Shown in pieces: positions 29,505 through 38,367 of a stretch of DNA of 64,000 bases. The stretch is from contig NZ_CP041402.1 in assembly GCF_007018905.1 (NCBI RefSeq), positions 5,196,001 through 5,260,000 of the forward strand, read 5' to 3'. The stretch is from Tardiphaga sp. vice304. GTDB taxonomy: Bacteria; Pseudomonadota; Alphaproteobacteria; Rhizobiales; Xanthobacteraceae. A program made the translations under genes and the position numbers. How positions within the stretch are numbered: position 1 is the first letter of the stretch; every line of letters starts with the position of its first letter. The notes beneath the pieces are model-generated. The model did not search any database. It saw nothing but the letters and a program-made list of their open reading frames with translations, and was not told the origin of the DNA.

Positions 29505-32414
29505 TTACTCCGCGGCTTCCACCACCGGCATGGCGATCCGACGCGACTGCCGCGCCTGCTCGTCATATTCCTTCTGCCATTCCGAAGGCCCGTTCGATGG
29601 CGAGATCTGCACCGCCGTCACCTTGTATTCCGGACAGTTGGTCGCCCAGTCCGAGAACTCGGTGGTGATGACGTTGGCCTGCGTCGTCGGGTGGTGGAAC
29701 GTGGTGTAGACGACGCCGGGCGCGACGCGCTCAGTCAGCAAGGCACGCAAGGTGGTCTCGCCGGCGCGGCTGACCAGCCGGCACCAGTCGCCATCGCGGA
29801 TGCCGCGGTTCTCGGCATCGTGCGGGTGCATCTCCAGCCGGTCTTCCTCGTGCCAGACCGTATTTGCGGTGCGCCGCGTCTGCGCGCCGACATTGTACTG
29901 GCTGAGTATCCGGCCGGTGGTTAGCAGCAGCGGGAAGCGCGGCCCGGTGCGTTCATCCGTCGGCACGTATTCGGTGAGCATGAACTTGCCCTTGCCGCGC
30001 ACGAAGCCGTCCATGTGCATGATCGGCGTGCCCAGAGGCTGCTTCTCGTTGCATGGCCACTGCACGGAGCCGACTTCTTCCAGCTTCTTGTAGGAGACGC
30101 CGGCAAAGGTCGGGGTCAGGGCTGCGATTTCGTCCATGATCTCGGACGGATGGTTGTAGTGCATCTCGTAGCCGAGCGCCTTGGCGAAGCCGAGCGTGAC
30201 TTCCCAGTCCTCCAGCCCGTTCTTCGGCGACATCACCTTGCGGACGCGCTGGATGCGGCGTTCGGCATTGGTGAAGGTGCCGTTCTTCTCGAGGAAGGTC
30301 GAGCCCGGAAAGAACACATGGGCGTAGTTGGCGGTCTCGTTGAGGAACAGGTCGTGGACGATGACGCATTCCATCGCCGACAGCGCCGCGACCACATGCT
30401 TGGTGTTCGGATCGGACTGCAGGATGTCTTCGCCCTGCACGTAAAGCCCCATAAAGGTGCCTTCGACGGCCGCGTCGAACATGTTGGGAATGCGCAGGCC
30501 CGGCTCGTTGTTGAGCTTGACGTTCCACATCGCCTCGAACTGCTCGCGCACCGCGTCGCCGGAGATATGGCGATAACCCGGCAGCTCGTGCGGGAACGAG
30601 CCCATGTCGCAGGAGCCCTGCACGTTGTTCTGGCCGCGCAGCGGGTTCACGCCGACGCCGGGACGGCCGATATTGCCGGTGGCCATCGCGAGGTTGGCGA
30701 TCGCGATCACCGTGGTCGAGCCCTGGCTATGTTCGGTGACGCCGAGGCCGTAATAGATCGCGCCGTTACCGCCGGTGGCGAACAGACGCGCGGCTTCACG
30801 CAATTCCTTCGGATCGACGCCGGTCATGATGGCGGTGGCTTCGGGCGAGTGGTTTGGCTGGGCGACGAACGCCGCCCAGTCCTCGAACTCGCTCCAGTCG
30901 CAGCGCTCGCGGATGAAGGCCTCGTCGGCCAAGCCTTCGGTGACGATGACATGCGCGATCGCGGTGAGCACGGCGACATTGGTGCCGGGCATCAAGGGCA
31001 GATGGTGCTGCGCCTCGATGTGGGCGGAGCGCACGATGTCGGTGCGGCGCGGATCGACCACGATCAACTTGGCGCCGGCGCGCAGCCGCTTCTTCAGGCG
31101 CGAGGCGAACACCGGATGGCCGTCGGTCGGGTTGGCGCCGATGATCATCACGACGTCGGTGTCTTCCACCGAGTCGAAGTCCTGCGTGCCGGCCGAGGTG
31201 CCAAAGGTCGAGGACAGGCCGTAGCCGGTCGGCGAGTGGCAGACACGGGCGCAGGTGTCGACGTTGTTGTTGCCGAAGCCGGCGCGGATCAGCTTCTGCA
31301 CCACGAACACTTCTTCATTGGTGCAGCGCGACGAGGTGATGCCGCCGATCGAATCCCGGCCGTATTTGGCCTGGATGCCATTGAACTTCTTGGCCGCGAA
31401 ATTGAACGCCTCGTCCCACGACACTTCCTGCCACGGGTCGGTGATCTTCTCGCGCACCATCGGGTTGAGGATGCGCTCCTTGTGGTTGGTATAGCCCCAG
31501 GCGAAGCGACCCTTGACGCAGGAATGGCCGCGATTGGCCTTGCCGTCCTTGAACGGCACCATGCGGACGACTTCCTCGCCGCGCATTTCCGCCTTGAAGG
31601 TGCAGCCGACGCCGCAATAGGCGCAGGTGGTGACGACGGAATGTTCGGGCTGGCCGATCTCGATCACGGCCTTCTCGGTCAGCGTCGCGGTCGGGCAGGC
31701 CTGCACGCAGGCGCCGCAGGAGACGCATTCCGAGCCCAGAAAGGATTCGTTCATGCCGGGCGAGACGCGGCTTTCGAAACCACGACCCGAGATGGTCAGC
31801 GCGAAAGTGCCCTGCACTTCCTCGCAGGCGCGGACGCAGCGCGAGCAGACGATGCATTTCGAGGGATCGTAGGTGAAGTACGGATTGCTCTCGTCCTTCG
31901 CCATCCAGTGATCGTTCTCGCAGTCATGCGGCGAGTGGTCGTGCGAGTGGCCCTTGGTCTTGGCGAAGACGTGGTTCTCGCCATCATAGCCGTAGCGCAC
32001 GTCGCGCAGGCCGACGGCGCCGGCCATGTCCTGCAATTCGCAGTCGCCATTGGCGGCGCAGGTCAGGCAGTCCAGCGGATGGTCGGAGATGTACAGCTCC
32101 ATCACGCCCTTGCGGAGCTGCTTCAGCCGCTCGTTCTGGGTGTGAACGACGAGGCCTTCCATCGCCGGCGTGGTGCACGACGCTGGCGTACCGGCGCGGC
32201 CCTCGATCTCGACCAGGCAGAGTCGGCACGAGCCGTAGGCGTCCACCATGTCGGTGGCGCAGAGTTTCGGAATCTGCGTGCCCATCTCCATGGCGGCGCG
32301 CATGATCGAGGTGCCCTCAGGCACAGAAATGCTCTGGCCGTCGATGGTCAGCGTGACCATCTTCTCAGCTTTGGAGCGCGGAGTACCGAAATCGATTTCG
32401 TGAATGAGCGACAT
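29505..32414 (-). CDS. fdsA: NAD-dependent formate dehydrogenase alpha subunit (molybdenum, iron-sulfur)
   Basis: A 969-residue catalytic subunit oxidising formate to CO2. Domains in order: 2Fe-2S ferredoxin (YGSCRLCLVEIEG, about 62-74); His-Cys motif region (DHPLDCLTCAANGDCEL); 4Fe-4S ferredoxin pair (CIVCSRCVRACEE and CVSCGACVQACP); 4Fe-4S motif CAYCGVGC; and the molybdopterin domain. The molybdenum ligand position in DTCARVCHSPTG is cysteine (C392, TGC), not selenocysteine. An unusual histidine-rich stretch (GHSHDHSPHDCENDHW, about 155-170) sits between the 2Fe-2S and ferredoxin parts. Electrons pass to FdsB and NAD. Confidence 0.95.
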   Translation of the reverse strand: MSLIHEIDFGTPRSKAEKMVTLTIDGQSISVPEGTSIMRAAMEMGTQIPKLCATDMVDAYGSCRLCLVEIEGRAGTPASCTTPAMEGLVVHTQNERLKQLRKGVMELYISDHPLDCLTCAANGDCELQDMAGAVGLRDVRYGYDGENHVFAKTKGHSHDHSPHDCENDHWMAKDESNPYFTYDPSKCIVCSRCVRACEEVQGTFALTISGRGFESRVSPGMNESFLGSECVSCGACVQACPTATLTEKAVIEIGQPEHSVVTTCAYCGVGCTFKAEMRGEEVVRMVPFKDGKANRGHSCVKGRFAWGYTNHKERILNPMVREKITDPWQEVSWDEAFNFAAKKFNGIQAKYGRDSIGGITSSRCTNEEVFVVQKLIRAGFGNNNVDTCARVCHSPTGYGLSSTFGTSAGTQDFDSVEDTDVVMIIGANPTDGHPVFASRLKKRLRAGAKLIVVDPRRTDIVRSAHIEAQHHLPLMPGTNVAVLTAIAHVIVTEGLADEAFIRERCDWSEFEDWAAFVAQPNHSPEATAIMTGVDPKELREAARLFATGGNGAIYYGLGVTEHSQGSTTVIAIANLAMATGNIGRPGVGVNPLRGQNNVQGSCDMGSFPHELPGYRHISGDAVREQFEAMWNVKLNNEPGLRIPNMFDAAVEGTFMGLYVQGEDILQSDPNTKHVVAALSAMECVIVHDLFLNETANYAHVFFPGSTFLEKNGTFTNAERRIQRVRKVMSPKNGLEDWEVTLGFAKALGYEMHYNHPSEIMDEIAALTPTFAGVSYKKLEEVGSVQWPCNEKQPLGTPIMHMDGFVRGKGKFMLTEYVPTDERTGPRFPLLLTTGRILSQYNVGAQTRRTANTVWHEEDRLEMHPHDAENRGIRDGDWCRLVSRAGETTLRALLTERVAPGVVYTTFHHPTTQANVITTEFSDWATNCPEYKVTAVQISPSNGPSEWQKEYDEQARQSRRIAMPVVEAAE

Positions 32415-32426
32415 TTGCGTGCTCCT

Positions 32427-33980
32427 TTATTCTGCTGCTTGCAGGCGGGCCGGTACCGGCCCGAAATCTTCCGGGAAATGCTTCAGGGCGCTCATCACCG
32501 GATAGGAGGTGAAGCCGCCCAGCGCGCATAGCGAGCCGAATTTCAACGTGTTGCAGAGGTCCTCGAGAACCACCTTGTTTTCGGCGACGCGTTCGCCGGA
32601 TCGAATCTTGTCGATGGTCTCGACGCCACGGGTCGAGCCGATCCGGCACGGCGTGCACTTGCCGCAGGATTCCACGGCGCAGAACTCCATGGCAAAGCGC
32701 GCCTGCTTCGACAGATCGACGGTGTCGTCGAACACGACGATGCCGCCATGGCCGATCAACCCGTCGCGCTTGGCGAAGGCCTCGTAGTCGAATGGCGTAT
32801 CGAACAATTCGCGCGGGAAATAGGCGCCGAGCGGGCCGCCGACCTGCACGGCGCGAACCGGGCGGCCGCTGAAGGTGCCGCCACCGACTTGATCAATCAG
32901 TTCGCCGAGCGTGATGCCGAAGGCGACCTCGAACAGCCCGCCATGCTTGATGTTGCCGGCCAGCTGGATCGGCATGGTGCCGCGCGACCGGCCCATGCCG
33001 CACTCGGCATAGTGCTGCGCGCCGCCGGCCAGGATGTAGGGCACCGCGGCCAGCGACAGCACGTTGTTGATCACGGTCGGCTTGCCGAACAGGCCCTTAT
33101 GCGCCGGCAGCGGCGGTTTCGCGCGAACTATGCCACGGCGCCCCTCGATGCTTTCCATCAGCGCGGTCTCTTCGCCGCAGACATAGGCGCCGGCGCCGAC
33201 CCGGACTTCGAGATCGAAATGATAGGCCGAGCCACAGATATTGGCGCCGAGATAGCCCGCGCGTTGCGCCGCCTCGATCGCCAGGTTGGTCGCGACGATC
33301 GCGTGCGGATATTCCGAGCGGAGGTAGATGTAGCCCTTGTTGGCGCCCACGGCGATGCCGGCGATGGTCATGCCTTCGATCACCACGAAGGGGTCGCCCT
33401 CGAAAATCATGCGGTCGGCAAAGGTGCCGCTGTCGCCCTCGTCGGCATTGCAGACGATGAATTTGCGGTCGGCGGCGGTATCCGCCACCGTCTTCCACTT
33501 GATGCCGGTGGGGAAGCCGGCGCCGCCGCGGCCGCGCAGCCCCGACGTGGTGACGTCGGCGACGATCGCGGCCGGCGTCATGGTAAGCGCCCGCTCAAGG
33601 CCCTTGTAGCCGTCATGCGCGAGGTAATCGTCCAGCGAGCGCGGATCGACCACGCCGCAGCGGACGAAGCTCAGGCGGGTCTGGCGCTTCAGCCACGGGA
33701 TATCCTCGGTAAGGCCGAGCCGCAGCGGATGCGCGCCGTCGGCGATCATCGCATCGAGCACCGATCCGACATCGTCTTCGGTCATCGGGCCGAAGGCGAC
33801 GCGGCCCTGCGGCGTCACCAGCTCGACCATCGGCTCCAGCCAGTACAGGCCGCGCGAGCCATTGCGGACGACCTCGATCTGCAGGCCGCGGCTTTCGGTC
33901 GCCGCTGCAAAGGCTTCCGCCACTTCCTCGGCGCCGACCGCCAGCGAGCCCGCGTCGCGGGGAATAAAGATCTTCATCAT
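32427..33980 (-). CDS. fdsB: NAD-dependent formate dehydrogenase beta subunit (NuoF-like)
   Basis: A 517-residue NADH-forming subunit. The N-terminal about 110 residues are thioredoxin-like. Next comes the NuoF-type FMN/NAD domain with GLRGRGGAGFPTGIKWKT (about 149-166) and CNADEGDSGTFADR. A C-terminal 4Fe-4S site follows (ESCGKCTPCRIGS plus a later cysteine). Two adjacent ATGs overlap the fdsG stop (ATGATGA context), so translation is coupled. It receives electrons from FdsA and reduces NAD. Confidence 0.94.
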   Translation of the reverse strand: MMKIFIPRDAGSLAVGAEEVAEAFAAATESRGLQIEVVRNGSRGLYWLEPMVELVTPQGRVAFGPMTEDDVGSVLDAMIADGAHPLRLGLTEDIPWLKRQTRLSFVRCGVVDPRSLDDYLAHDGYKGLERALTMTPAAIVADVTTSGLRGRGGAGFPTGIKWKTVADTAADRKFIVCNADEGDSGTFADRMIFEGDPFVVIEGMTIAGIAVGANKGYIYLRSEYPHAIVATNLAIEAAQRAGYLGANICGSAYHFDLEVRVGAGAYVCGEETALMESIEGRRGIVRAKPPLPAHKGLFGKPTVINNVLSLAAVPYILAGGAQHYAECGMGRSRGTMPIQLAGNIKHGGLFEVAFGITLGELIDQVGGGTFSGRPVRAVQVGGPLGAYFPRELFDTPFDYEAFAKRDGLIGHGGIVVFDDTVDLSKQARFAMEFCAVESCGKCTPCRIGSTRGVETIDKIRSGERVAENKVVLEDLCNTLKFGSLCALGGFTSYPVMSALKHFPEDFGPVPARLQAAE

Positions 33981-34453
33981 CGCTGGGCCTCCGCAACGAG
34001 CGCGTCGAGGCGCTTCTCATCGAGCCGGCCGACGACCCGGCCATCGAGCATCGCCGACGGCGCGGTAGCGCACAGCCCGAGGCAATAAATCGGCTCCAGC
34101 GTGACGCGATGATCCGGCGTGGTGCTGCCCAGCTTGATGCCCAGCTTGTTTTCCGCGCGCGCGGCCAGCGCATCGCCACCGGCTGCCTGGCAGGCCTCGG
34201 CGCGGCAGATCTTCAGTACGTGCTGGCCAGCCGGCTCGTGGCGGTAGTCGTGATAAAAGGTGAAAACGCCATGCACCTCGGCGCGCGACAGGTTGCGCGC
34301 TTCGGCGATCATCGGGATCGCCGGCGCCGGCACGTAGCCGAAGACTTCCTGCAAGGCATGCAACATGACCAGCGTGCCGCCCTCGACGTGGGTCAGGCCG
34401 GCAATGATCTCCGCGCCGCGCGTCTCTTCCCATGGCTCATAGATTGAGGTCAT
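33977..34453 (-). CDS. fdsG: NAD-dependent formate dehydrogenase gamma subunit (NuoE-like 2Fe-2S)
   Basis: A 158-residue thioredoxin-like ferredoxin subunit. The 2Fe-2S cysteines are visible in KICRAEACQ and YCLGLCATAP. The FTFYHDYRHEP segment is typical of NuoE/FdsG. It is the first structural gene of the operon; the 149-base gap up to the LysR gene (34454-34602) should hold its promoter, though no clear boxes were recognised. The start ATG (MTSIYEPWEETRG) gives the family length. Confidence 0.93.
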   Translation of the reverse strand: MTSIYEPWEETRGAEIIAGLTHVEGGTLVMLHALQEVFGYVPAPAIPMIAEARNLSRAEVHGVFTFYHDYRHEPAGQHVLKICRAEACQAAGGDALAARAENKLGIKLGSTTPDHRVTLEPIYCLGLCATAPSAMLDGRVVGRLDEKRLDALVAEAQR

Positions 34454-34602
34454 CGTATTCCCGACTTGTTATGTCCTGCGCAGCATGAAAGTTGGAATTG
34501 CTCCAAAGATCAATAAAGCAGTCTCATGCGGCGATACGGAATCCTTATCGAAGCCGAGACATCGAAGCAGAGACCAGACGGCGGCGTCATGGGCTGCGGC
34601 CG

Positions 34603-35502
34603 CTATGCTTCCAGCGACGGCGCCACTTCGCGGGCGATCTGCACCAGCGTCGCCACCAGCGGCGTCATCGGGTCGCGCTGCGGCACCACGAGACCGACGC
34701 CATAGGTAATTTCGGGATCGACGATCGGGATCATACGCACGGTTCCCGTGGCTTTCAGCCCGAGCGTCTCGGCGAGCTTGGCCGGCATCACGCTGGCCCA
34801 GCGGCCGGTCTTGACGTGGGTATAGAGCACGATGATCGAGTTCGAGGTCAGCATCGGCATGGCCTCGGCGCCGACCGATTTGAGCGCGCGGTCGATGATG
34901 CGGCGGTTCTGCATGTCCGGCGTCAGCAGGCACAGCGGCACCTGGGCGACCTCCTGCCACGTCACCTTGTCGCGGGCGCCGAACAGGCTCTCCGGCGAGG
35001 TCAGCAGGCAATAGGTCTCCTTGTAGAGCGGGATCGAGCGCACCTTTCCGAGCGGTTCGTTCTCGATATAGGTCAACCCGGCATCGACCTCGAGGTTTTC
35101 CAGCAGGCCGAGCACCGAATCCGACGTGCACGACACCACGCGAAAGCGGACCTCGGGATGGCGGGCGCGGAACGGCGTGGTCAGCGACGCCACCATGCCG
35201 AGCACGGTGGGAATCGCGGCAATGCGGATCTCGCCGGACAGACGGTCCCTGAGGCCGTTGATCTCCTGCTTCATGGCACGGGCATCGCCGACGATGCGGC
35301 GCGCCCATTCCAGCGCGCGTTCGCCCTCCGGCGTGAAGCCCTGGAAGCGCGAGCCGCGCTGCACCAGCATGACGCCGAGCAGCTCCTCGAGCTGCTTCAG
35401 GCTGGTGGACATGGTCGGCTGGGTGACGCCGCAGGCTTCGGCGGCGCGGCCGAAATGCCGTTCCTTGGCCAGCGACAACAGCAATTCAAGCTTTTCGATC
35501 AA
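34603..35502 (-). CDS. LysR-family regulator, probable activator of the formate dehydrogenase operon
   Basis: A 299-residue LysR protein. The helix-turn-helix is at the N-terminus (IEKLELLLSLAKERHFGRAA, then CGVTQPTMSTSLKQLEELLG), followed by the effector-binding domain. Homology begins at a TTG (35500-35502) preceded by GGAG nine bases upstream; an ATG at 35580 in the same frame lacks a ribosome site and is the alternative. It lies 149 bases upstream of fdsG in the same direction, as FdsR-type regulators do in formate dehydrogenase loci. The inducer is presumably formate, by inference. Confidence 0.82.
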   Translation of the reverse strand: MIEKLELLLSLAKERHFGRAAEACGVTQPTMSTSLKQLEELLGVMLVQRGSRFQGFTPEGERALEWARRIVGDARAMKQEINGLRDRLSGEIRIAAIPTVLGMVASLTTPFRARHPEVRFRVVSCTSDSVLGLLENLEVDAGLTYIENEPLGKVRSIPLYKETYCLLTSPESLFGARDKVTWQEVAQVPLCLLTPDMQNRRIIDRALKSVGAEAMPMLTSNSIIVLYTHVKTGRWASVMPAKLAETLGLKATGTVRMIPIVDPEITYGVGLVVPQRDPMTPLVATLVQIAREVAPSLEA

Positions 35503-35807
35503 TGCGTCTTGCTCCGAGCCCGCCACAGGCGGCCGTGCCGCGCGATGATCGCGATCTTTTGTTCCGCCCTGCCGCACCATACGGCGCAGCCAGCCCGGCT
35601 AGCAACCGGCGCGCCGGCGCAATGGGGCTGTCTTTGGTCGCGGTTGACATGATCCGCGGCGGAGGCCGCAGCACGGTGGCGCAGCCGTCCAGAGGCGCGA
35701 GGCGCAAGGCCACGGCCCGGGATGACGGATGCAGCGCCTCGTCGAAGGCACGCCTGGTTCAACAGAAGCTGCCGCGCGACCCGTGCGCAGCTGGGGTATC
35801 GGACGAA
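35503..35807. other. Intergenic region upstream of the LysR gene
   Basis: About 305 bases with no convincing gene. Part may belong to the LysR reading frame if the ATG at 35580 is used. The remainder is GC-rich with short imperfect palindromes (for example GCGGCGGAGGCCGC near 35655). No promoter or terminator could be assigned with confidence. Confidence 0.4.
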
Positions 35808-36014
35808 TCAGCCGAGGCGGCTGATCTGCTCTTCGGTCACGACGCGCTCGACGTTTTCAGTCTTGCTCTTGATGCGGTAGCGCGGACGGCCATCGGCTTC
35901 GATCGGCAGGCAGGAAGTGATCGTATAGACGCTGCGTTCCTTGACCATCGAGCGGCCCTGCGGCCCCTGGAGCTGATGATGGACGTCGTCATTGATTGCG
36001 TAGTTATGCGCCAT
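35808..36014 (-). CDS. Small hypothetical protein, 68 aa
   Basis: No family is recognised. The frame MAHNYAINDDVHHQLQGPQG continues to ...VVTEEQISRLG. It is charged and soluble, with a central YTITSCLPIEADGRPRYRIK segment. The ATG at 36012-36014 is preferred over a 23-codon upstream extension that falls in AT-rich DNA. The gene stands alone between the LysR gene and the porin region. Small conserved proteins like this are frequent in this group; no function is proposed. Confidence 0.6.
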   Translation of the reverse strand: MAHNYAINDDVHHQLQGPQGRSMVKERSVYTITSCLPIEADGRPRYRIKSKTENVERVVTEEQISRLG

Positions 36015-36300
36015 AATTGATACTCTCCACGATGGAGCGGCTTTTAGCCACAACTGCGCCAAAAAGCAATAAATCTGTAGCAATTTCGGTCAGATAGCAC
36101 GTCGTGCCTGATATGCAGCCAGCGCTGGTGACAGCGTTCGAGCGCAGTTTGCGACCGTTTTCGCCAGAGCCCCCTGGAACTTTTGGCGGATAAGCAGGAA
36201 ATTCGGCAGGATTGAACGCTTTCGAGCGCAAATCAAATACCATGGCACCGGCCGGACCCACCGGTCATCGGCCAACCATCCGTCGCTCGGCTCCCCACAG
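36015..36300. other. Intergenic region upstream of the 68-aa gene
   Basis: AT-richer DNA between the small protein gene and the candidate small RNA. A 102-codon minus-strand frame (36090-36398) crosses it, but it contains the strong hairpin terminator at 36314-36341 and has no ribosome site, so it is not accepted as a gene. The promoter of the 68-aa gene presumably lies here. Confidence 0.4.
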
Positions 36301-36411
36301 AAAAAAACCGAAAAACCACCGGCAGGGCATTGCCGGTGGTTTCGGAGGTATAAGTCGATAGTTACGCGGGTCTCCTTGAAGACTGGCCGGCAGAGCATCT
36401 GCCTGCTGCGT
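36301..36411 (-). ncRNA. Candidate small RNA with its own intrinsic terminator
   Basis: On the minus strand a possible promoter TTGAAA (36442-36447), 18-base spacer, TAAGAT (36418-36423) is followed about 7 bases later by a 110-base stretch. That stretch ends in a strong hairpin (36314-36341) and a T-rich tract. It holds no gene, and the porin upstream already has its own terminator. The segment just before the hairpin reads TATACCTCCGAAACC; CCTCC is an anti-Shine-Dalgarno-like sequence often found in alphaproteobacterial regulatory RNAs. The promoter match is moderate, so this is a candidate only. Confidence 0.4.
36314..36341 (-). terminator. Intrinsic terminator (minus strand), orphan
   Basis: An 11-bp perfect stem (AACCACCGGCA / TGCCGGTGGTT) with a 6-base loop is followed on the minus strand by TTTTTCGG and a run of T. 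No accepted protein gene ends here, which suggests it closes a short non-coding transcript. Confidence 0.8.
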
Positions 36412-36509
36412 ACGCTGATCTTAATTGAGCTTGAACGTTAATTTCAATAGCTGATTTAGTAATATATCGAGCAATTTGGAGGGAGCGCTGTGCACTTCCG
36501 CTCGAAAAA

Positions 36510-36537
36510 AATCCCCGGCGGTTGCCCGCCGGGGATT
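36510..36537 (-). terminator. Intrinsic terminator of the porin gene
   Basis: A perfect 12-bp stem (AATCCCCGGCGG / CCGCCGGGGATT) with loop TTGC, followed on the minus strand by seven T residues. It lies 28 bases after the porin stop codon, ideal for terminating that abundant transcript. Confidence 0.92.
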
Positions 36538-36565
36538 TCTTCAGTTGGCTGACTAAACGCTCATA

Positions 36566-38026
36566 TTAGAAGGAGCGCAGAGCCTGAACCTGACCGACCA
36601 GGGTGCCCTGGCTGCCGAGAACCACAGGGTTCGTGCGGTTGGTGAAGCCGGTCGGCGTGATCGTGCCGGACAGACCGGTATCCATCCAGGCGTACTGGAC
36701 TTCAGCCGAGAACGTCAGGTTCTTGACGGGGGTCCAGGCGGTACGCGAACCAACCTGATAGATCGAGAAGTTTGCATCGCCGGTGATACCACCGCCGAAA
36801 GCCGCGTTGTAACGGTTGACCAGGATGGCGTTACCCGTACCGGTGTTCTCGTGACGGGCGTAAACGCCGTACAGCGAGGTGCGCCAAGCCGGGTTCCAGT
36901 AGTGCTCGTAGAAAATGCGAGCGCCCCAATCGGTCGACAGCTGCAGATCGGCAGCCGGAACGACACCGCCCGGGCTGGCGAAAACGGCGTCCATGTACTG
37001 GCCGAAGGCCGCACCGTTACCGTTGAAGATGGTGTAGCCGCTACCGCTGACGTTCGAGGTACCACCGAACACGTAGCGGCTGGCGCCGTTCGCATAGGTG
37101 ACATCCGCCTTCAACGAGTCGCCAACGCCGGTCGGCAGGTTCTTGATTTCGAAGCCGGCGGTCAGAGCGTAGCCGAACTTGTCATCGGGATGACCGGTGT
37201 TTTCGCCGGTCGCGGTGCCAGCAAGGCCGTTGTACTGAGCCGAAACGTGGTGCACGGCGCCAGCGAAGTGCAGCGAGCCCCAGGCCTGATCGAGACGCAG
37301 GTTACCGACGAAATCGGGAATCTGCTGGCCGGCGATCGAGTTGGTGTAGCCGGTGATGCCCGGGACGCCGATCGAGTCGTTGCCGTCATAGATGCCGGCG
37401 ACGCGGTAGGGACGCGGGGTTTCAGCCGAGATGGTGGCCGAGAAGCCGTTACCGAACGAAGCGGTGTAGGCGAGCTGCGGGATACCGGTCTTTTGGTCCG
37501 AACCGCCGGTGAAGCCCGACGAGATCGACTGATGCGCCAGCACCCACTGGGGGTCGAACTGCGACACGGCCTTACCGATGGTGAAACCGGCGAACTGGAT
37601 GAAGGCGTAGTCGACTTCGTTGTTGCCGCCGGCGATGCCGTCGGTGTTGTCCGACCACTGGAACTGGGTGTTCACGAAGGTGCGGACGACGCCGTATTCG
37701 GTAGCGGTGCGCGTGTCCATGTTCAAGTTGGCGCGTGCGCGGCCGACGAAGTAGTCCTTGTTGCGCGTATTGGTTGCGCCAGTGCCCTGGAATTGCGGGG
37801 TGCTGTAGACGCCCGACGAGTTGAAGCTGGTATCGACGCGGATGAAGCCGCCGATCTTCAAGCAGGTGTCGGTGCCGGGGATGTAGTAGAAGCCTGCGCC
37901 GTAGAGCGAGCAGATCTTCACGTATTCGACAGCCTTGACCTTCACCGGAAGATCGGCCGCCTGTGCTCCGCTCATGGCGATCAGACCCGCCGCTGAACCG
38001 AGGATAAGGCTCTTAATCATCGTCAT
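36566..38026 (-). CDS. Outer-membrane porin (alphaproteobacterial porin family)
   Basis: A 486-residue outer-membrane beta-barrel porin. The signal peptide MTMIKSLILGSAAGLIAMSG ends at AQA-ADLPVK. The mature N-terminus VEYVKICSLYGAGFYYIPGT and the segment DTCLKIGGFIRVDTSF are hallmarks of Bradyrhizobium-type porins; the protein ends in phenylalanine, as barrel proteins do. The ATG at 38024-38026 has GGAGG at good spacing; an ATG four codons upstream is less likely. The base composition suggests a highly expressed gene, and a strong terminator follows. Confidence 0.93.
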   Translation of the reverse strand: MTMIKSLILGSAAGLIAMSGAQAADLPVKVKAVEYVKICSLYGAGFYYIPGTDTCLKIGGFIRVDTSFNSSGVYSTPQFQGTGATNTRNKDYFVGRARANLNMDTRTATEYGVVRTFVNTQFQWSDNTDGIAGGNNEVDYAFIQFAGFTIGKAVSQFDPQWVLAHQSISSGFTGGSDQKTGIPQLAYTASFGNGFSATISAETPRPYRVAGIYDGNDSIGVPGITGYTNSIAGQQIPDFVGNLRLDQAWGSLHFAGAVHHVSAQYNGLAGTATGENTGHPDDKFGYALTAGFEIKNLPTGVGDSLKADVTYANGASRYVFGGTSNVSGSGYTIFNGNGAAFGQYMDAVFASPGGVVPAADLQLSTDWGARIFYEHYWNPAWRTSLYGVYARHENTGTGNAILVNRYNAAFGGGITGDANFSIYQVGSRTAWTPVKNLTFSAEVQYAWMDTGLSGTITPTGFTNRTNPVVLGSQGTLVGQVQALRSF

Positions 38027-38367
38027 GTTAACCTCCAAGTTGTTCTTAAAGGGAAGGTTCCGGATCCGCTGGTGACGACCACCCGAAGATTAGTTCCCCT
38101 AGACCCCAAACTAACCGCCAAGTGCTTCGCGCTTTCGGACAGCCCGCATAACGCGAGGCAATTAAGCGAAACCTTCAACGGGACGACCGCGGGTTGCCCC
38201 CTTCGTCGTGAGGAACAATGCATGGCCGGGTTGCATAAGGAAATTACTTTATGAACTCTGGTAACGTTTCCGCGATGCGGTGTGGTTTCCATGCAACAGC
38301 GATGTGACAGCCATTGCGACGATCAGTCAGTTGATTCACTTATGCAATTCCAGTAAGTAGAGCCGAT
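38027..38367. promoter_or_regulatory. Divergent intergenic region between porin and MarR genes
   Basis: About 340 bases with no gene. It must contain the porin promoter (minus) with a long leader, and the MarR promoter (plus). The stretch 38225-38345 is AT-richer (GCATAAGGAAATTACTTTAT, then ATTCACTTATGCAATTCC), where promoter elements are most likely. A loose inverted pair ACTTA...TAAGT lies at about 38337-38357 just before the MarR start. No boxes were assigned with confidence. Confidence 0.45.

Noticed and set aside
31239..31241. Selenocysteine at the FdsA active site
   Set aside because: The codon is TGC (cysteine), not TGA.
30015..32531. Long plus-strand frame (838 codons)
   Set aside because: Antisense shadow of fdsA, whose own frame carries all expected iron-sulfur and molybdenum motifs.
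36090..36398. 102-codon minus-strand frame
   Set aside because: Contains a strong intrinsic terminator in its first third and lacks a ribosome site; better explained as the tail of a small RNA.
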